Positions 6,758-16,688 of a stretch of DNA of 64,000 bases are shown piece after piece. The notes beneath the pieces were generated by a model that searched no databases, was not told the DNA's origin, and worked only from the letters and a program-made list of their open reading frames with translations. Position 1 is the stretch's first letter. Each line of letters starts with the position of its first letter. The position numbers and the translations under genes were made by a program. Source of the stretch: Gallalistipes aquisgranensis (lineage in GTDB: Bacteria; Bacteroidota; Bacteroidia; Bacteroidales; Rikenellaceae). The stretch spans positions 2,170,001-2,234,000 of the forward strand of contig NZ_JADCJY010000001.1 of the NCBI RefSeq assembly GCF_014982715.1. The letters run 5' to 3'.

Positions 6758-9109
6758 ATGAAGAGACCGCTACATTTCGCATGGTGCCTGACGGCACTCG
6801 CCGGACTTTCCGGAATCTCCTGCCAGCGGGGAACCGAAAAGGCGGAGACACAAAAGGATTTCACGCAGTACGTCGATCCGTGGATCGGTACGGCCCATTG
6901 CAGGTGGTTCCACTTCACACCGGGGGCCCGTCCCTTCGGGATGGCCAAACCCGCGCCCTCCACCAGCGGACACCTCGGCAACCGCAGCGGCTGGGAAGCC
7001 GTAGGCTATGATTACAGAGACACATCCATTGAAGGATTCCCCAATTTCCACGAATTCCAGGTCGGCGGCGTGGTGCTGATGCCCACCAACGGCACGCTGA
7101 AGACCGTACCGGGCGAAGCCGCCGATCCCGACGGAGGCTACCGCTCGAGGTTCAGCCGCGAAAACGAGACCGCACGCTGCGGATACTACTCCGTCCTGCT
7201 CTCCGACTACGGCATCCGCGTCGAACTTACCGCCACGGACCGGGTAGCATTCCACCGCTACACCTATCCCGCCTCGGACCGGTCGCGCATTCTTTTCGAC
7301 ATCGGCAACCGGCAGGGAGAGAGCGGAGCCGTGAAAGACGCCGCCGTCTGCCTCACGCCGGAGGGACGCGTGGAGGGTTTCGTGGAGACCGAACCCGAAT
7401 ACGTCAAGACCTACCAACGGGGAGGTTCCGTCAAAATGTACTTTTCCGCGGTACTCGACAAAAAGCCCTCTGGCTGGGGGACCTTCCGAGGAACATCCAT
7501 CCAAGCCGGAGCCGCCCAATGCAAAGGTCCCGGAGCAGGTCTGTGGATAGAATTTCCGACTCAGGAAGGAGAACAGGTAAACGTACGTATCGGACTCTCT
7601 TACACTTCGATAGAAAATGCCCGGAATAACTTTCAGGCAGAAGCCGAAAATTTAGATTTCGACCGGGCCGCCCAAACAGCCCACGACACCTGGAACGATT
7701 GTCTGGGACGAATTGATGTGGAAGGGAAAAACCATGACGACCTTGTCAAATTCTACACGGGCCTGTATCATGCCACCCTCGGACGCGGTCTGTGCAGCGA
7801 CGTGAACGGTGCCTATCCCCGCAACGACGGATCGGTCGGACAGATCGAACTTCGGGACGGACGTCCCCTCCACGCCCACTACAACACCGATGCGATGTGG
7901 GGCGGCTTCTGGAACCTGTCTCAACTCTGGACGCTGGCCTACCCCGAATACCTGTCCGATTTCATCAAAAGCCAGCTGCTCGTCTACCGAGATGCCGGAT
8001 GGCTCGGCGACGGAATTGCCTGCAGCCGTTTCGTATCGGGCGTTGGCACGAACTATATCGGACTGCTCATCGCAGCGGCCTACAACTGCGGAATCCGCGA
8101 CTTCGACGTGGACCTGGGCTATGAAGCAGCCCGTAAAAACGAACTGGAATGGAAAGACCGGCCTGCCGGAGCGGGAAAGGCCGACATCCGCGCATTCATC
8201 GAACGGGGTTATATCCCTTATCCCGGCGACACAGCCCACTGGACGACCCACTTCACCGCTTCCCATACCCTCGAGTACTCGTTCAGCGCCTATGCCGTAG
8301 CCCAAATGGCCCGCGATCTCGGCCATGAAGAGGATTATGAAAAATTAATGTGGCTTTCTCATGGCTGGGAACGCCTTTACGACAGTTTGTCCGGACTGAT
8401 CGTTCCCCGTGGGTTGGACGGCCAATTCATAGCCAATTTCAATCCCACACAATCATCCCGAGGCTTTCAGGAGGGAAATGCCTATCAATACACCTTTTAT
8501 GTTCCTCATGATGCTCCCAAACTGATTGAAAAAATGGACGTACATGAATTCGAACGGCGGCTGGACAGCATCTTCACCCTTTCTCGCCGTTCGGTCTTCG
8601 GCGGAGGGAAAAAGATCGACGCTTTCGCCGGTCTGGAAGCGCCCTACAACCACGGCAACCAACCCTGCCTGCATATTCCGTGGCTGTTCAACTACACCAC
8701 CAAACCCTGGCTGACCCAGAAATGGGTGCGCACCATCCTCGACGAGTTCTACGGCACGGAAGGCATTCACGGCTACGGCTACGGACAGGACGAAGACCAG
8801 GGACAGCTCGGAGCCTGGTACGTCATATCGGCCATGGGTCTGTTCGACGTCAAGGGTCTCAGCGGCCCGGATCCGACACTGGGCATCGGAAGCCCGCTTT
8901 TTGACCGCATCCGCATCCGGCTCGACCCACGGTACTACCCGGGCCAAACGCTCGAAATCCACACGGTGAACGGCAGCCGGGAAAACCGCTATGTCCAGCG
9001 AGCCTCATTCGAAAGACGCCCCCTGCCGACCCCGTTCATACCCTTCTCCGACCTGACGGCCGGCGGCACCCTCCTGCTGGAAATGGGCCCGGAACCTCCG
9101 GAAGCATAA
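6758..9109 (+). CDS. GH92 alpha-mannosidase-like lipoprotein
   Basis: 783 aa. The ATG at 6758 is preferred over 6737 because it gives the lipoprotein signal MKRPLHFAWCLTALAGLSGISC and keeps the operator in the leader. GH92 enzymes are calcium-dependent exo-alpha-mannosidases. Family motifs: FHFTPGARPFGMAKP near the N-terminus; QEGNAYQYTFYVPHD, with Glu572 at the expected general-acid position; and GQDEDQGQLGAWYVISAMG, with Asp678 and Asp680 matching the catalytic base pair. The usual GNEP motif reads GNQP (Gln635). It is the first gene of the operon, 33 bases before susC, and is probably anchored in the outer membrane or periplasm. The exact linkage cannot be read from sequence. Confidence 0.88.
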   Translation: MKRPLHFAWCLTALAGLSGISCQRGTEKAETQKDFTQYVDPWIGTAHCRWFHFTPGARPFGMAKPAPSTSGHLGNRSGWEAVGYDYRDTSIEGFPNFHEFQVGGVVLMPTNGTLKTVPGEAADPDGGYRSRFSRENETARCGYYSVLLSDYGIRVELTATDRVAFHRYTYPASDRSRILFDIGNRQGESGAVKDAAVCLTPEGRVEGFVETEPEYVKTYQRGGSVKMYFSAVLDKKPSGWGTFRGTSIQAGAAQCKGPGAGLWIEFPTQEGEQVNVRIGLSYTSIENARNNFQAEAENLDFDRAAQTAHDTWNDCLGRIDVEGKNHDDLVKFYTGLYHATLGRGLCSDVNGAYPRNDGSVGQIELRDGRPLHAHYNTDAMWGGFWNLSQLWTLAYPEYLSDFIKSQLLVYRDAGWLGDGIACSRFVSGVGTNYIGLLIAAAYNCGIRDFDVDLGYEAARKNELEWKDRPAGAGKADIRAFIERGYIPYPGDTAHWTTHFTASHTLEYSFSAYAVAQMARDLGHEEDYEKLMWLSHGWERLYDSLSGLIVPRGLDGQFIANFNPTQSSRGFQEGNAYQYTFYVPHDAPKLIEKMDVHEFERRLDSIFTLSRRSVFGGGKKIDAFAGLEAPYNHGNQPCLHIPWLFNYTTKPWLTQKWVRTILDEFYGTEGIHGYGYGQDEDQGQLGAWYVISAMGLFDVKGLSGPDPTLGIGSPLFDRIRIRLDPRYYPGQTLEIHTVNGSRENRYVQRASFERRPLPTPFIPFSDLTAGGTLLLEMGPEPPEA

Positions 9110-9142
9110 GCTATCGACCAATCTACTAAATAACCTTGTCAA

Positions 9143-12100
9143 ATGTATGATTCTATGGACAAACTGAAAAATCCGGCACCCGGAAAGGAACGTCGCACCC
9201 CGAGGACGGGCGGACGCTCGTTCCTATTGCTCCTGCTGCTGATGCTGACGGCAGGAATCCCCGAAGGATTTTCCCAGAACGACAGCCCCGTCTCCGGACA
9301 GGTCAAAGACACCGAAGGGACGCCGCTCGTCGGTGCCACGGTTCTGGTAAAGGGGACTTCCCGCGGCGTCATCACCGACACGCAGGGGAACTACACGATC
9401 GGAGCCTCTGTCGGAAAGGACACGCTCGTATTCTCCTACGTGGGCTATGTCACGAAAGAGATAGCTATCGGAAACCAGACCCGACTGAACGTCACGCTCG
9501 CCCCCGAAGCATTGGGCATCGAAGAAATGGTGGTGATCGGATACGGGACCCAAACCAAAAAGTCGGTTACCGGAGCGGTCGTCGAAGTGAAACCGTCGAA
9601 AAACCAATACGCCTCGCTCGGCACCAACGCAGCTCTGCTCCAGGGACTGGCCCCGGGTATCTCGGTGGTAAACAACGGCGGCGACCCCTCGTCCGATCCG
9701 TTCGTCCGTATCCGGGGAATCGGATCGGTCAACTCCGAAGGCCCGCTTTGGGTCGTGGACGGAGTGATTTACAACGGAGCCTACGTCAACAACAACGACA
9801 TCGAGTCGATCTCCGTGCTAAAAGACGCCTCGGCTTCGATCTACGGTGCAAGAGCCTCGGGCGGCGTGATTCTGGTCACCACAAAAAAAGGCTCGCGCGA
9901 TAAACTCACCGTCGATGTGGATGCCAAGTTCGGTCTCAGTGTACACGGCGACCTCTATCAACCACTCAATGCCCAGGAATTTCTCGAAATGACCCGCCGG
10001 GCTTACACCGGCGACGGACTGTCCATTCCGAGCGCCTTCGATCCCGCCGACGAAAATTTTTACTGGGACGGACAGATCACCCGCACCAACTGGGTGGAGG
10101 AGCTGTTCCGGGTCGGCAAAACCCAGGAATACAACCTGAGCATCCGCACCGGAGGTGAAAAACATCGGGTTTACATCGGCGGACAATATCGCCGCGATGA
10201 CGGCATCATGCTCAACTCCTATTCCGAGGCATACAGTTTCCGGGGTAATTCCGACTTCGACATCACTCCCTGGCTGAAAATCGGGGAGACATTCTCGATC
10301 GCCTACACCTCCAAACTCGGAGCCCCGGTCAACGGCTTGGGCGGAGTCATCCAACAGGCTCTCTGTTATCCTTCCAGTGCCAGCGTTTACAATGCCGACG
10401 GCAGTTACGGAGGGGTATCTCCCGAAGAATACGCCGGATATTTCGGAGACCTCCAGAATCCCGTGGCCACCCTCAAACGCCGTGACAGCAACAACCGCTA
10501 TATCCGTACTATGGTCAACCCCTACGTGGAAGTCAAGCTCTTCACGCCCGGACTCAAATTCAAATCCAACTTCAGCTACGAATACCTCCAGAACCACAAC
10601 CGCAGTTTCACATTCAAGGCACTCGAACCGGGCAAGAAGGTATTCGACAACAAGCTTTCCGACGGATTCGGCAAGGCGATCCGTCTGGTCGCCGAACAGC
10701 TGCTCACCTACGACCGTACGTTCGGCGACCACAGTCTCTCCCTGCTGTTGGGATACACCTACCAGTCCGACCAGAACTACACCCTGTCGGCCTCGGCAAC
10801 CACCTTCCTCTCCGAAGAGGAGTATTACCGGATGTTCATCAACTCCACCATGAACGAGTTCACCCGTCCGAACAACTCTTTCTCCGAAGAACGGATGCTA
10901 TCCTATGTGGGACGGGCCAGTTACAACTACAAATCGAAATACCTCTTTTCTGCCACGCTCCGCCGGGACGGGTCGTCCAAACTGGTAGGCGACAACCGCT
11001 GGGTCTATTATCCGTCGTTTTCCGGAGGCTGGGTCCTCACCGAGGAGAAGTTCATGAAGAACGTAAAACCGATCGACTACGCCAAAATCCGTGTCAGCTG
11101 GGGGCAGTTGGGCAACCTGTCGGGATTGGGCCGCTACGGATTCAACGAGACCCTCTCCCAGTCAGTATCCATCATCGGCGAGAACCACGACCAACTGTAC
11201 GGCTACATCTTCAACCGTCCGTCGAACCCGAACCTGAGATGGGAACGTTCGGAACAGTTCAACGTGGGGCTCGACATGACGATGTTCGGTAACAAATTCA
11301 CCGTCACCGCCGACTACTTCAAGAAAGTCAATCGGGACATGATCACCACCCAGACCATCAATCCCATGACAGGATACGCTGCCGGCCCGCAGATCAACTT
11401 CGGCCAGGTCACCAACCGGGGATTCGAACTGGCACTCGGATACACCGACCGGATCGGCGAAGTCAGCTACGACATCCAGGGCACTTTCTCAACCCTGAAA
11501 AACAATTTCGACAAATATCTGGAAGGGCTGACCTACATACAGAGCAGCGCGGGAGGCTCCCGCTACATGCGCCCCGTCTGGTCGAAAGTGGGCTACCCGC
11601 TCTACTCCTACTGGGGATACCAGACCGACGGACTGTTCCAAAGCGTGGAAGAGGTGGCAGAACACACCAACTCACAGGGCATCGTTCTCCAGCCCAATGC
11701 CCGTCCGGGCGACATCCGCTACATCGACCAGAACGACGACGGCAAACTCGACACCGACGACCGGGTCTACCTGGGCAATCCCTATCCCAAATACGAATTC
11801 GGTCTGAACGTCACCCTGCGCTGGCGAAATTTCGACTTCAACATGTTCTGGCAGGGCAATGCCGGCCTGAAACTCTACAATGCCGCCAAGGAACTCACCA
11901 TGCAGTCGTCCATGACCGGCGCCAACACCTCCAAACTGGCACTTCAGGCATGGAATCCGGAAGACCCGGAAGGTAGCCGGGGCGCAACCGTACCCCGGTT
12001 GAGCACCCGCGACGACAACGGCAACTTCTCGAATCCGTCCGATTTTTTCGTAGAAAGCGGCAATTTTCTGAAACTCCGCAATCTCGCCATCGGCTACAAC

Positions 12101-12289
12101 CTTCCCTCCAAATGGCTCAACAAACTCTCCATCCAAAACGTACGGGTCATGTTCTCCTGCCAGAACCTGCTGACCATCACCAACTATTCGGGCATCGACC
12201 CGGAAGTGGGCCTCAGCAACCAGGGAATCGACGCCGGGGTTTACCCGATTGCCCGCACATTCACCCTCGGACTCAACCTGACCTTTTAA
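9143..12289 (+). CDS. SusC-like TonB-dependent outer membrane transporter
   Basis: 1048 aa; a second in-frame ATG at 9155 would give 1044. A hydrophobic signal (FLLLLLLMLTAGIPEGFSQ) precedes a carboxypeptidase-D-like regulatory domain (VSGQVKDTEGTPLVGATVLV). Next come the TonB box region (IEEMVVIGYGTQTKKSVTGA), the plug domain with the SusC signature LKDASASIYGARASGGVILV, and a long beta-barrel ending in FTLGLNLTF. Family function: energy-dependent import of oligosaccharides together with the SusD lid. It lies 33 bases after the first GH92 gene and 12 before susD, in the GntR-linked operon. The leader (9123-9129) contains CTACTAA, complementary to the duplicated motif of the small RNAs at 35531 and 35952. 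Confidence 0.95.
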   Translation: MYDSMDKLKNPAPGKERRTPRTGGRSFLLLLLLMLTAGIPEGFSQNDSPVSGQVKDTEGTPLVGATVLVKGTSRGVITDTQGNYTIGASVGKDTLVFSYVGYVTKEIAIGNQTRLNVTLAPEALGIEEMVVIGYGTQTKKSVTGAVVEVKPSKNQYASLGTNAALLQGLAPGISVVNNGGDPSSDPFVRIRGIGSVNSEGPLWVVDGVIYNGAYVNNNDIESISVLKDASASIYGARASGGVILVTTKKGSRDKLTVDVDAKFGLSVHGDLYQPLNAQEFLEMTRRAYTGDGLSIPSAFDPADENFYWDGQITRTNWVEELFRVGKTQEYNLSIRTGGEKHRVYIGGQYRRDDGIMLNSYSEAYSFRGNSDFDITPWLKIGETFSIAYTSKLGAPVNGLGGVIQQALCYPSSASVYNADGSYGGVSPEEYAGYFGDLQNPVATLKRRDSNNRYIRTMVNPYVEVKLFTPGLKFKSNFSYEYLQNHNRSFTFKALEPGKKVFDNKLSDGFGKAIRLVAEQLLTYDRTFGDHSLSLLLGYTYQSDQNYTLSASATTFLSEEEYYRMFINSTMNEFTRPNNSFSEERMLSYVGRASYNYKSKYLFSATLRRDGSSKLVGDNRWVYYPSFSGGWVLTEEKFMKNVKPIDYAKIRVSWGQLGNLSGLGRYGFNETLSQSVSIIGENHDQLYGYIFNRPSNPNLRWERSEQFNVGLDMTMFGNKFTVTADYFKKVNRDMITTQTINPMTGYAAGPQINFGQVTNRGFELALGYTDRIGEVSYDIQGTFSTLKNNFDKYLEGLTYIQSSAGGSRYMRPVWSKVGYPLYSYWGYQTDGLFQSVEEVAEHTNSQGIVLQPNARPGDIRYIDQNDDGKLDTDDRVYLGNPYPKYEFGLNVTLRWRNFDFNMFWQGNAGLKLYNAAKELTMQSSMTGANTSKLALQAWNPEDPEGSRGATVPRLSTRDDNGNFSNPSDFFVESGNFLKLRNLAIGYNLPSKWLNKLSIQNVRVMFSCQNLLTITNYSGIDPEVGLSNQGIDAGVYPIARTFTLGLNLTF

Positions 12290-12301
12290 TCATGCATGCG
12301 T

Positions 12302-13879
12302 ATGAAAAAGATAATGCTCATAGGAATCGCCGCCGTACTAATGGCCTCGTGCAGCGAATCGATACTCGACCTTAAACCTTACGGAGCGCCGGGCGAAGGG
12401 ACGTTTCCCGAAACAGAATCGGACATAGAACTGGCTGTCAACGGACTCTACTACGGACTCTGGGACGATGCGGCCTACACGCGCGGTCCGATGTACTGGA
12501 TCAACGCCTCGGACGACATGATCACCGGACGCATCAACGCCGAAGTCGACACCTACCGCAACTTCGCCATTACCGCCAGCGGCAGTGCCGGCATCGCAGG
12601 CCGTCTCTGGAACGCCCTTACCCCGATCATGGGTCGTTCGAACGCCGTAATCAAAATGGAAGACAAAATCCAGATGGCGGATCAGAAGAAGAAGGACTTC
12701 CTCTTCGGACAAGCCTATTTCCTCAACGCGCTGGTCCATTTCGACCTGGCCAAACGCTTCGGGAACATGGTGGAAGGGAAAGGCTTCCCGATTCCCAACC
12801 GACAGGACCAACTGGACATGGAGTACGACCGGCCGGCCAACGTGAACGTCAACATGGACTACATTATCGCTGACTGTATGGCCGCCGCAGAACGCCTGCC
12901 TTACCAGGCCGAACTCGACCCCAAGGACTACGGACGTCCCACCAAGACGGCCGCCTGGGCCTGGGCATCGAAAGTGGCCCTTCAGAAAGGGTGGAACTGC
13001 ATGAAAGTCCAAGACGAGGCAGGCGCACAGGCTGCATTCCTGCAGGCGGAGAATTTCGCCACCCAGGTAATCGAAGCCACCTACAACGGAGTCAAATGCC
13101 ACGATCTGATGCCTACCTACAAAGAGGTGTTCCTAATCGAAAACAACTTCGGCAAGGAATATATCTTCTCCTCGCAGGGAGGAACATTCTATGCCGGAAG
13201 CCGTCCCAACATGCTTCCGGGCATGATGCTCGAAAACAAGGGATGGGGCAAGTACAACGGTTTCGGGTATTTCGTCCCCACCAAAAGCCTCTATGACGAA
13301 TTCGAAGCGGGCGACCAGCGGCGGGCGGTCACGATTCTCGCCCCCGGCGACAAGTTCACCTATTTCGGCCAGGAGTGCGTCTACGGGCAGGGTGATTATG
13401 CGACATCATCGCCGACAAAAATGCAATTCAACAAATACATGCACCCCTTCTCAATCGGGAGTTCCGAAGCCAACCCCAACGGAGATTCGCCTTCGACCAA
13501 CCTGAACGTACCGATCATCCGTTACGCAGAAGTATTGCTGATCCGGGCCGAAGCAAGGATCATGCAGGGTAAGTCCGGCAAGGAAGACCTCGACAAAATC
13601 CGCCGGAGGGCGGGTCTGCCCGTCAAAGGTTCATACACACTGGACGACCTCAAACACGAACGCCGCTGCGAACTGGCCGGCGAATACGCCGACCGTCATT
13701 CCGACCTCATCCGCTGGGGCGACGCCAAAGCCACCTATGCCCGACCGGCGTACGGATTCGACGGAACCCAGGTATGGGCCGGACGCAACTTCCGAGATGA
13801 CCGCGACGATGTCTATCCGATTCCGGAAAACATTCTTCTCCTGATGGACAACCGTTGGGAGAACAATCCCAACTATTAA
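12302..13879 (+). CDS. SusD-like glycan-binding lipoprotein
   Basis: 525 aa from the ATG at 12302 (an ATG two codons earlier is possible). The signal MKKIMLIGIAAVLMASC gives a lipoprotein anchored at the cell surface. The text after it (ESILDLKPYGAPGEGTFPETESDIELAVNGLY) is the usual SusD N-terminus. TPR-type helices follow, and the C-terminal RYAEVLLIRAEARIMQG and LKHERRCELAGEYADRHSDLIRWG are characteristic of the SusD/RagB family. It forms the lid of the SusC transporter encoded 12 bases upstream. Two FISUMP lipoproteins follow directly and may be the additional surface binding proteins of this system. Confidence 0.95.
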   Translation: MKKIMLIGIAAVLMASCSESILDLKPYGAPGEGTFPETESDIELAVNGLYYGLWDDAAYTRGPMYWINASDDMITGRINAEVDTYRNFAITASGSAGIAGRLWNALTPIMGRSNAVIKMEDKIQMADQKKKDFLFGQAYFLNALVHFDLAKRFGNMVEGKGFPIPNRQDQLDMEYDRPANVNVNMDYIIADCMAAAERLPYQAELDPKDYGRPTKTAAWAWASKVALQKGWNCMKVQDEAGAQAAFLQAENFATQVIEATYNGVKCHDLMPTYKEVFLIENNFGKEYIFSSQGGTFYAGSRPNMLPGMMLENKGWGKYNGFGYFVPTKSLYDEFEAGDQRRAVTILAPGDKFTYFGQECVYGQGDYATSSPTKMQFNKYMHPFSIGSSEANPNGDSPSTNLNVPIIRYAEVLLIRAEARIMQGKSGKEDLDKIRRRAGLPVKGSYTLDDLKHERRCELAGEYADRHSDLIRWGDAKATYARPAYGFDGTQVWAGRNFRDDRDDVYPIPENILLLMDNRWENNPNY

Positions 13880-13892
13880 ACGAACGACACGT

Positions 13893-14915
13893 ATGAAAAC
13901 CCATCTATTGAACCGCATCGTCCCGTTGGTCTGCATCGCCGCTCTTTGCGGATGTGCGGACGACGACTTCAAAATCGATAACGAACGCAGTTTCGTCACC
14001 CCGCCCCATGCCGAGACGGAGTCCATAGAGGTGGCCCCGTCGCTGACCTCAGCCACCCTGCGGATCAAAATATCGGGCGTGGGACTCAGAAGCGCCGGTG
14101 TCATCTACGAAGAAGACAATTACAAACCTACCAAAGAGACGGGTACCGTCGTGGAGTGCGAAGAACTGGTCTCCGGGGAGCAGGAAGTCACCGTAACGGG
14201 ACTCGATCCTTCCAAAAACTACTATCTGAGGGCTTTCGCCACCAATGACCGTGGCACTCACTATGCCAACGTCATCTCAACCCTCGCCTCGATCGAGGAG
14301 GTGGAACTGGGCGGAATCACCTACCCCACGGTCTTCTATGGCAACCGTCTGATCATGGCGGAGAATGTCCGGGGTATCCCGACCGGCACCTACAACCCCT
14401 CTTCACCCTCGATCGTCTCTCAATACTGCTACTCGGGCGAGGAATCCTCCTACGGATGCCTGATGAGCTGGGGGGCGGCGAATATGGTATGTGAAAGCTT
14501 CGGCAACGGATGGCACCTGCCTTCCGTCGAAGAATGGGCCCAGATACTGACCGAGATAGAAGAGGAAGCCGGAAGCATCGCCAGCCATATCGCCGTCATC
14601 AACAGTTCCACGGGCAAAGGAACCGTAAACGGGGGTCTGGCCGGACTCTGGTGCAAAAGTACGTCGGGCTGGGGAGCGGCCGAGAAAAACGGCAATAACA
14701 ATTCGGGTATGACCATCGAGCCGGCAGGTTATTGCAGCGGACTTGCCCCCACTTCGGGCATCAACCACAAGGGACTGCGCACGCTGCTCTGGTCGTCGAG
14801 CACGCTCTCCACGGGCGAAGGTCGTGTGGTGATCTTCCATGCCGACAACACCACCGTAAGCTATGATGCCAACAACCCTAACAACTACGGATTCTCCGTA
14901 CGGTGTGTCAAATAG
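13893..14915 (+). CDS. FISUMP-domain lipoprotein, probable surface glycan-binding protein
   Basis: 340 aa. The lipoprotein signal MKTHLLNRIVPLVCIAALCGC is followed by one Fn3-like module (about residues 45-125, ending in NYYLRAFATNDRGTHYA). Next is a C-terminal FISUMP domain (about 135-340) with typical landmarks: YCYSGEESSYGCLMSWGAA, NGWHLPSVEEWAQIL, a WSSS stretch and the terminal YGFSVRCVK. FISUMP domains are common in Bacteroidota and Fibrobacter surface proteins, usually without a defined biochemical role. The position directly after susD (13 bases) is where surface glycan-binding proteins are encoded in such loci, so substrate capture is the likely role, by inference. A paralogue with three Fn3 modules follows. 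Confidence 0.8.
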   Translation: MKTHLLNRIVPLVCIAALCGCADDDFKIDNERSFVTPPHAETESIEVAPSLTSATLRIKISGVGLRSAGVIYEEDNYKPTKETGTVVECEELVSGEQEVTVTGLDPSKNYYLRAFATNDRGTHYANVISTLASIEEVELGGITYPTVFYGNRLIMAENVRGIPTGTYNPSSPSIVSQYCYSGEESSYGCLMSWGAANMVCESFGNGWHLPSVEEWAQILTEIEEEAGSIASHIAVINSSTGKGTVNGGLAGLWCKSTSGWGAAEKNGNNNSGMTIEPAGYCSGLAPTSGINHKGLRTLLWSSSTLSTGEGRVVIFHADNTTVSYDANNPNNYGFSVRCVK

Positions 14916-14931
14916 TCAAACAGGGATAACG

Positions 14932-16674
14932 ATGAAAAGAACATTCTATCGCATGATCTGCATGGGACTGGCCCTCGCGGCGGCCGCCTGCTCGGACGAC
15001 AAGACATCCGATGTCGACCAGACCCAACTGCCGCAAATCCAGATACTCTCGGCCCCTAAGGTATCCGCGGATGGGACGGCCATCATAGAAGCCGTCCTCA
15101 CCAGCAACGGAGGTGATGACGCCGTGGATTGCAGTCTCTGTTACAGTTCCGTCAATTCTTTGCCGAACCTGTCGGACCAGGTGGTAAAAATCTCCGGTCC
15201 CCGCGAAGGCACCCCTTTTCGCGTCGAACTGGAGGGACTGGATCTGCTCTCGAACTATTATGTCCGTATCTATTCGCACAACCGTGCCGGCGGCATCTAC
15301 TCTGAAACGGCCATTCTGCAGGCCGCCCGGGGAGTACCCTCCGCTACTACGGGAACGGCCTCCGGAATCGGGTCCAACACAGTGACGCTGGCAGGCTCGC
15401 TGGACGACGATCTGGACGATCCGGCGACCGCACGCGGCATTCTGATCGGAGAAGCGCTTCCCGTCGATCCGGCGACCTGGACCAAATATCCGGCCGAAGG
15501 TACCGGCACAGGCTCCTTCACCGTATCGGTCGAAGGACTCAAACCGCAGACCAATTACTATTACGCCGCATACGGCGAAAACGACAAAGGCATCGGTTAC
15601 GGCGAACCCGGCTCGTTCCTGACCCTGGCCGGGCCTCCCTCGATCGAGACGCTCTCCGCATCGAATATCACGGCCCGCATGGCGGACCTGACAGTCACCG
15701 CTTTCTCCGACGGAGGCGAAGCCCCTACCGTACGCGGCTTCTGCTACGGCACCTCGCCCGACCCCGTCAAGGAAGAGGGCAACCACACGGAACTCGACCC
15801 GGCTTCACCCGGTTTCACGGGCACCCTGACCTTCCCCAGCGGAAATGTCACCTATTACGTACGGGCATACGCGGAAAACAGCAAAGGAATCGGCTACAGC
15901 CCCTCGATCACCGTCAAAACCTCGAACGACGGTGTAATCCTCACGGAAACCGTCTCGGCGGGCGGAAAACAGTACGGGCTGGTACGGTGGGCCGGTTACG
16001 ACATCATGACTTCCAACCTCGCTCTCTGGGACGACAACCAACTCGCTGCCGGAGGCAGCTATTCCGACGAAAACCAGTCGCTCTACTGCTACGACGGAGC
16101 GAAAACCTCCTTTGGATGCTTCTACCGCTATCAACAGGCCGTGAACGCCTGTGCCGAAGTGGCCCGCCAGACACACGATGCGTGGCGACTTCCCACGATG
16201 GTCGAATGGGGCAATATTCTCAATGCACTGGAGACAGCTTTCCGGGGCGATCCCGAAGGGAATTACAACGGGGGGCTGAATGTCTTCGACCACAATCAGC
16301 CCGATTTCGCAAGCGGTGCCAACAGCGGCAAATGGAACGGCCACAAGGCCGGTACCTACTCAGTAGCCCAGCGCACCGGCTCACCCAGCGGATCCGGTCT
16401 GGACATCACGGTCGTCGGTTTCATGAACCGGGGCAAAGCATCCGCAGGCGACATCCAGTCTCCCGGCCCTACCACAACCCCACCCTCCTCCCGCACGACA
16501 GCCCGCGCCATGTACTGGAGTTCGTCGGCATTCAGCGCTTCGGAAAGCTGGTCCCGGGAATTCCGCCTCTATTACGAGACCGACGGAAGCCTGACCAGCG
16601 AGAACAGGGTCAACCCCATCAAATTCTCCAACGAATACGGTTTCTTCGCCCGTTGCATCCGCAGCGCCCGTTAA
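14932..16674 (+). CDS. Multi-Fn3 FISUMP-domain lipoprotein, probable surface glycan-binding protein
   Basis: 580 aa from the ATG at 14932, which gives the lipoprotein signal MKRTFYRMICMGLALAAAAC. Three Fn3-like modules (about residues 35-130, 135-225 and 230-330) each end in a similar strand: NYYVRIYSHNRAGGIYS, NYYYAAYGENDKGIGYG and TYYVRAYAENSKGIGYS. A FISUMP domain fills the C-terminus (AWRLPTMVEWGNIL, MYWSSSAFSASESW, YGFFARCIRS). The Fn3 units would act as spacers holding the terminal domain away from the membrane. The gene lies 16 bases after its shorter paralogue and 14 bases before the second GH92. I infer a second glycan-binding lipoprotein with a longer reach. Confidence 0.8.
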   Translation: MKRTFYRMICMGLALAAAACSDDKTSDVDQTQLPQIQILSAPKVSADGTAIIEAVLTSNGGDDAVDCSLCYSSVNSLPNLSDQVVKISGPREGTPFRVELEGLDLLSNYYVRIYSHNRAGGIYSETAILQAARGVPSATTGTASGIGSNTVTLAGSLDDDLDDPATARGILIGEALPVDPATWTKYPAEGTGTGSFTVSVEGLKPQTNYYYAAYGENDKGIGYGEPGSFLTLAGPPSIETLSASNITARMADLTVTAFSDGGEAPTVRGFCYGTSPDPVKEEGNHTELDPASPGFTGTLTFPSGNVTYYVRAYAENSKGIGYSPSITVKTSNDGVILTETVSAGGKQYGLVRWAGYDIMTSNLALWDDNQLAAGGSYSDENQSLYCYDGAKTSFGCFYRYQQAVNACAEVARQTHDAWRLPTMVEWGNILNALETAFRGDPEGNYNGGLNVFDHNQPDFASGANSGKWNGHKAGTYSVAQRTGSPSGSGLDITVVGFMNRGKASAGDIQSPGPTTTPPSSRTTARAMYWSSSAFSASESWSREFRLYYETDGSLTSENRVNPIKFSNEYGFFARCIRSAR

Positions 16675-16688
16675 CCGTCTGCATACCG

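Noticed and set aside
8651-8662. Reading GNQP as loss of the GH92 catalytic acid, as reported for enzymes that uncap mannose-1-phospho-6-mannose
   Set aside because: By spacing to the Asp-Glu-Asp base motif (about 106 residues), the acid corresponds to the Glu of EGN (Glu572, Glu575), which is present in both proteins. The GNEP position is a different conserved residue.
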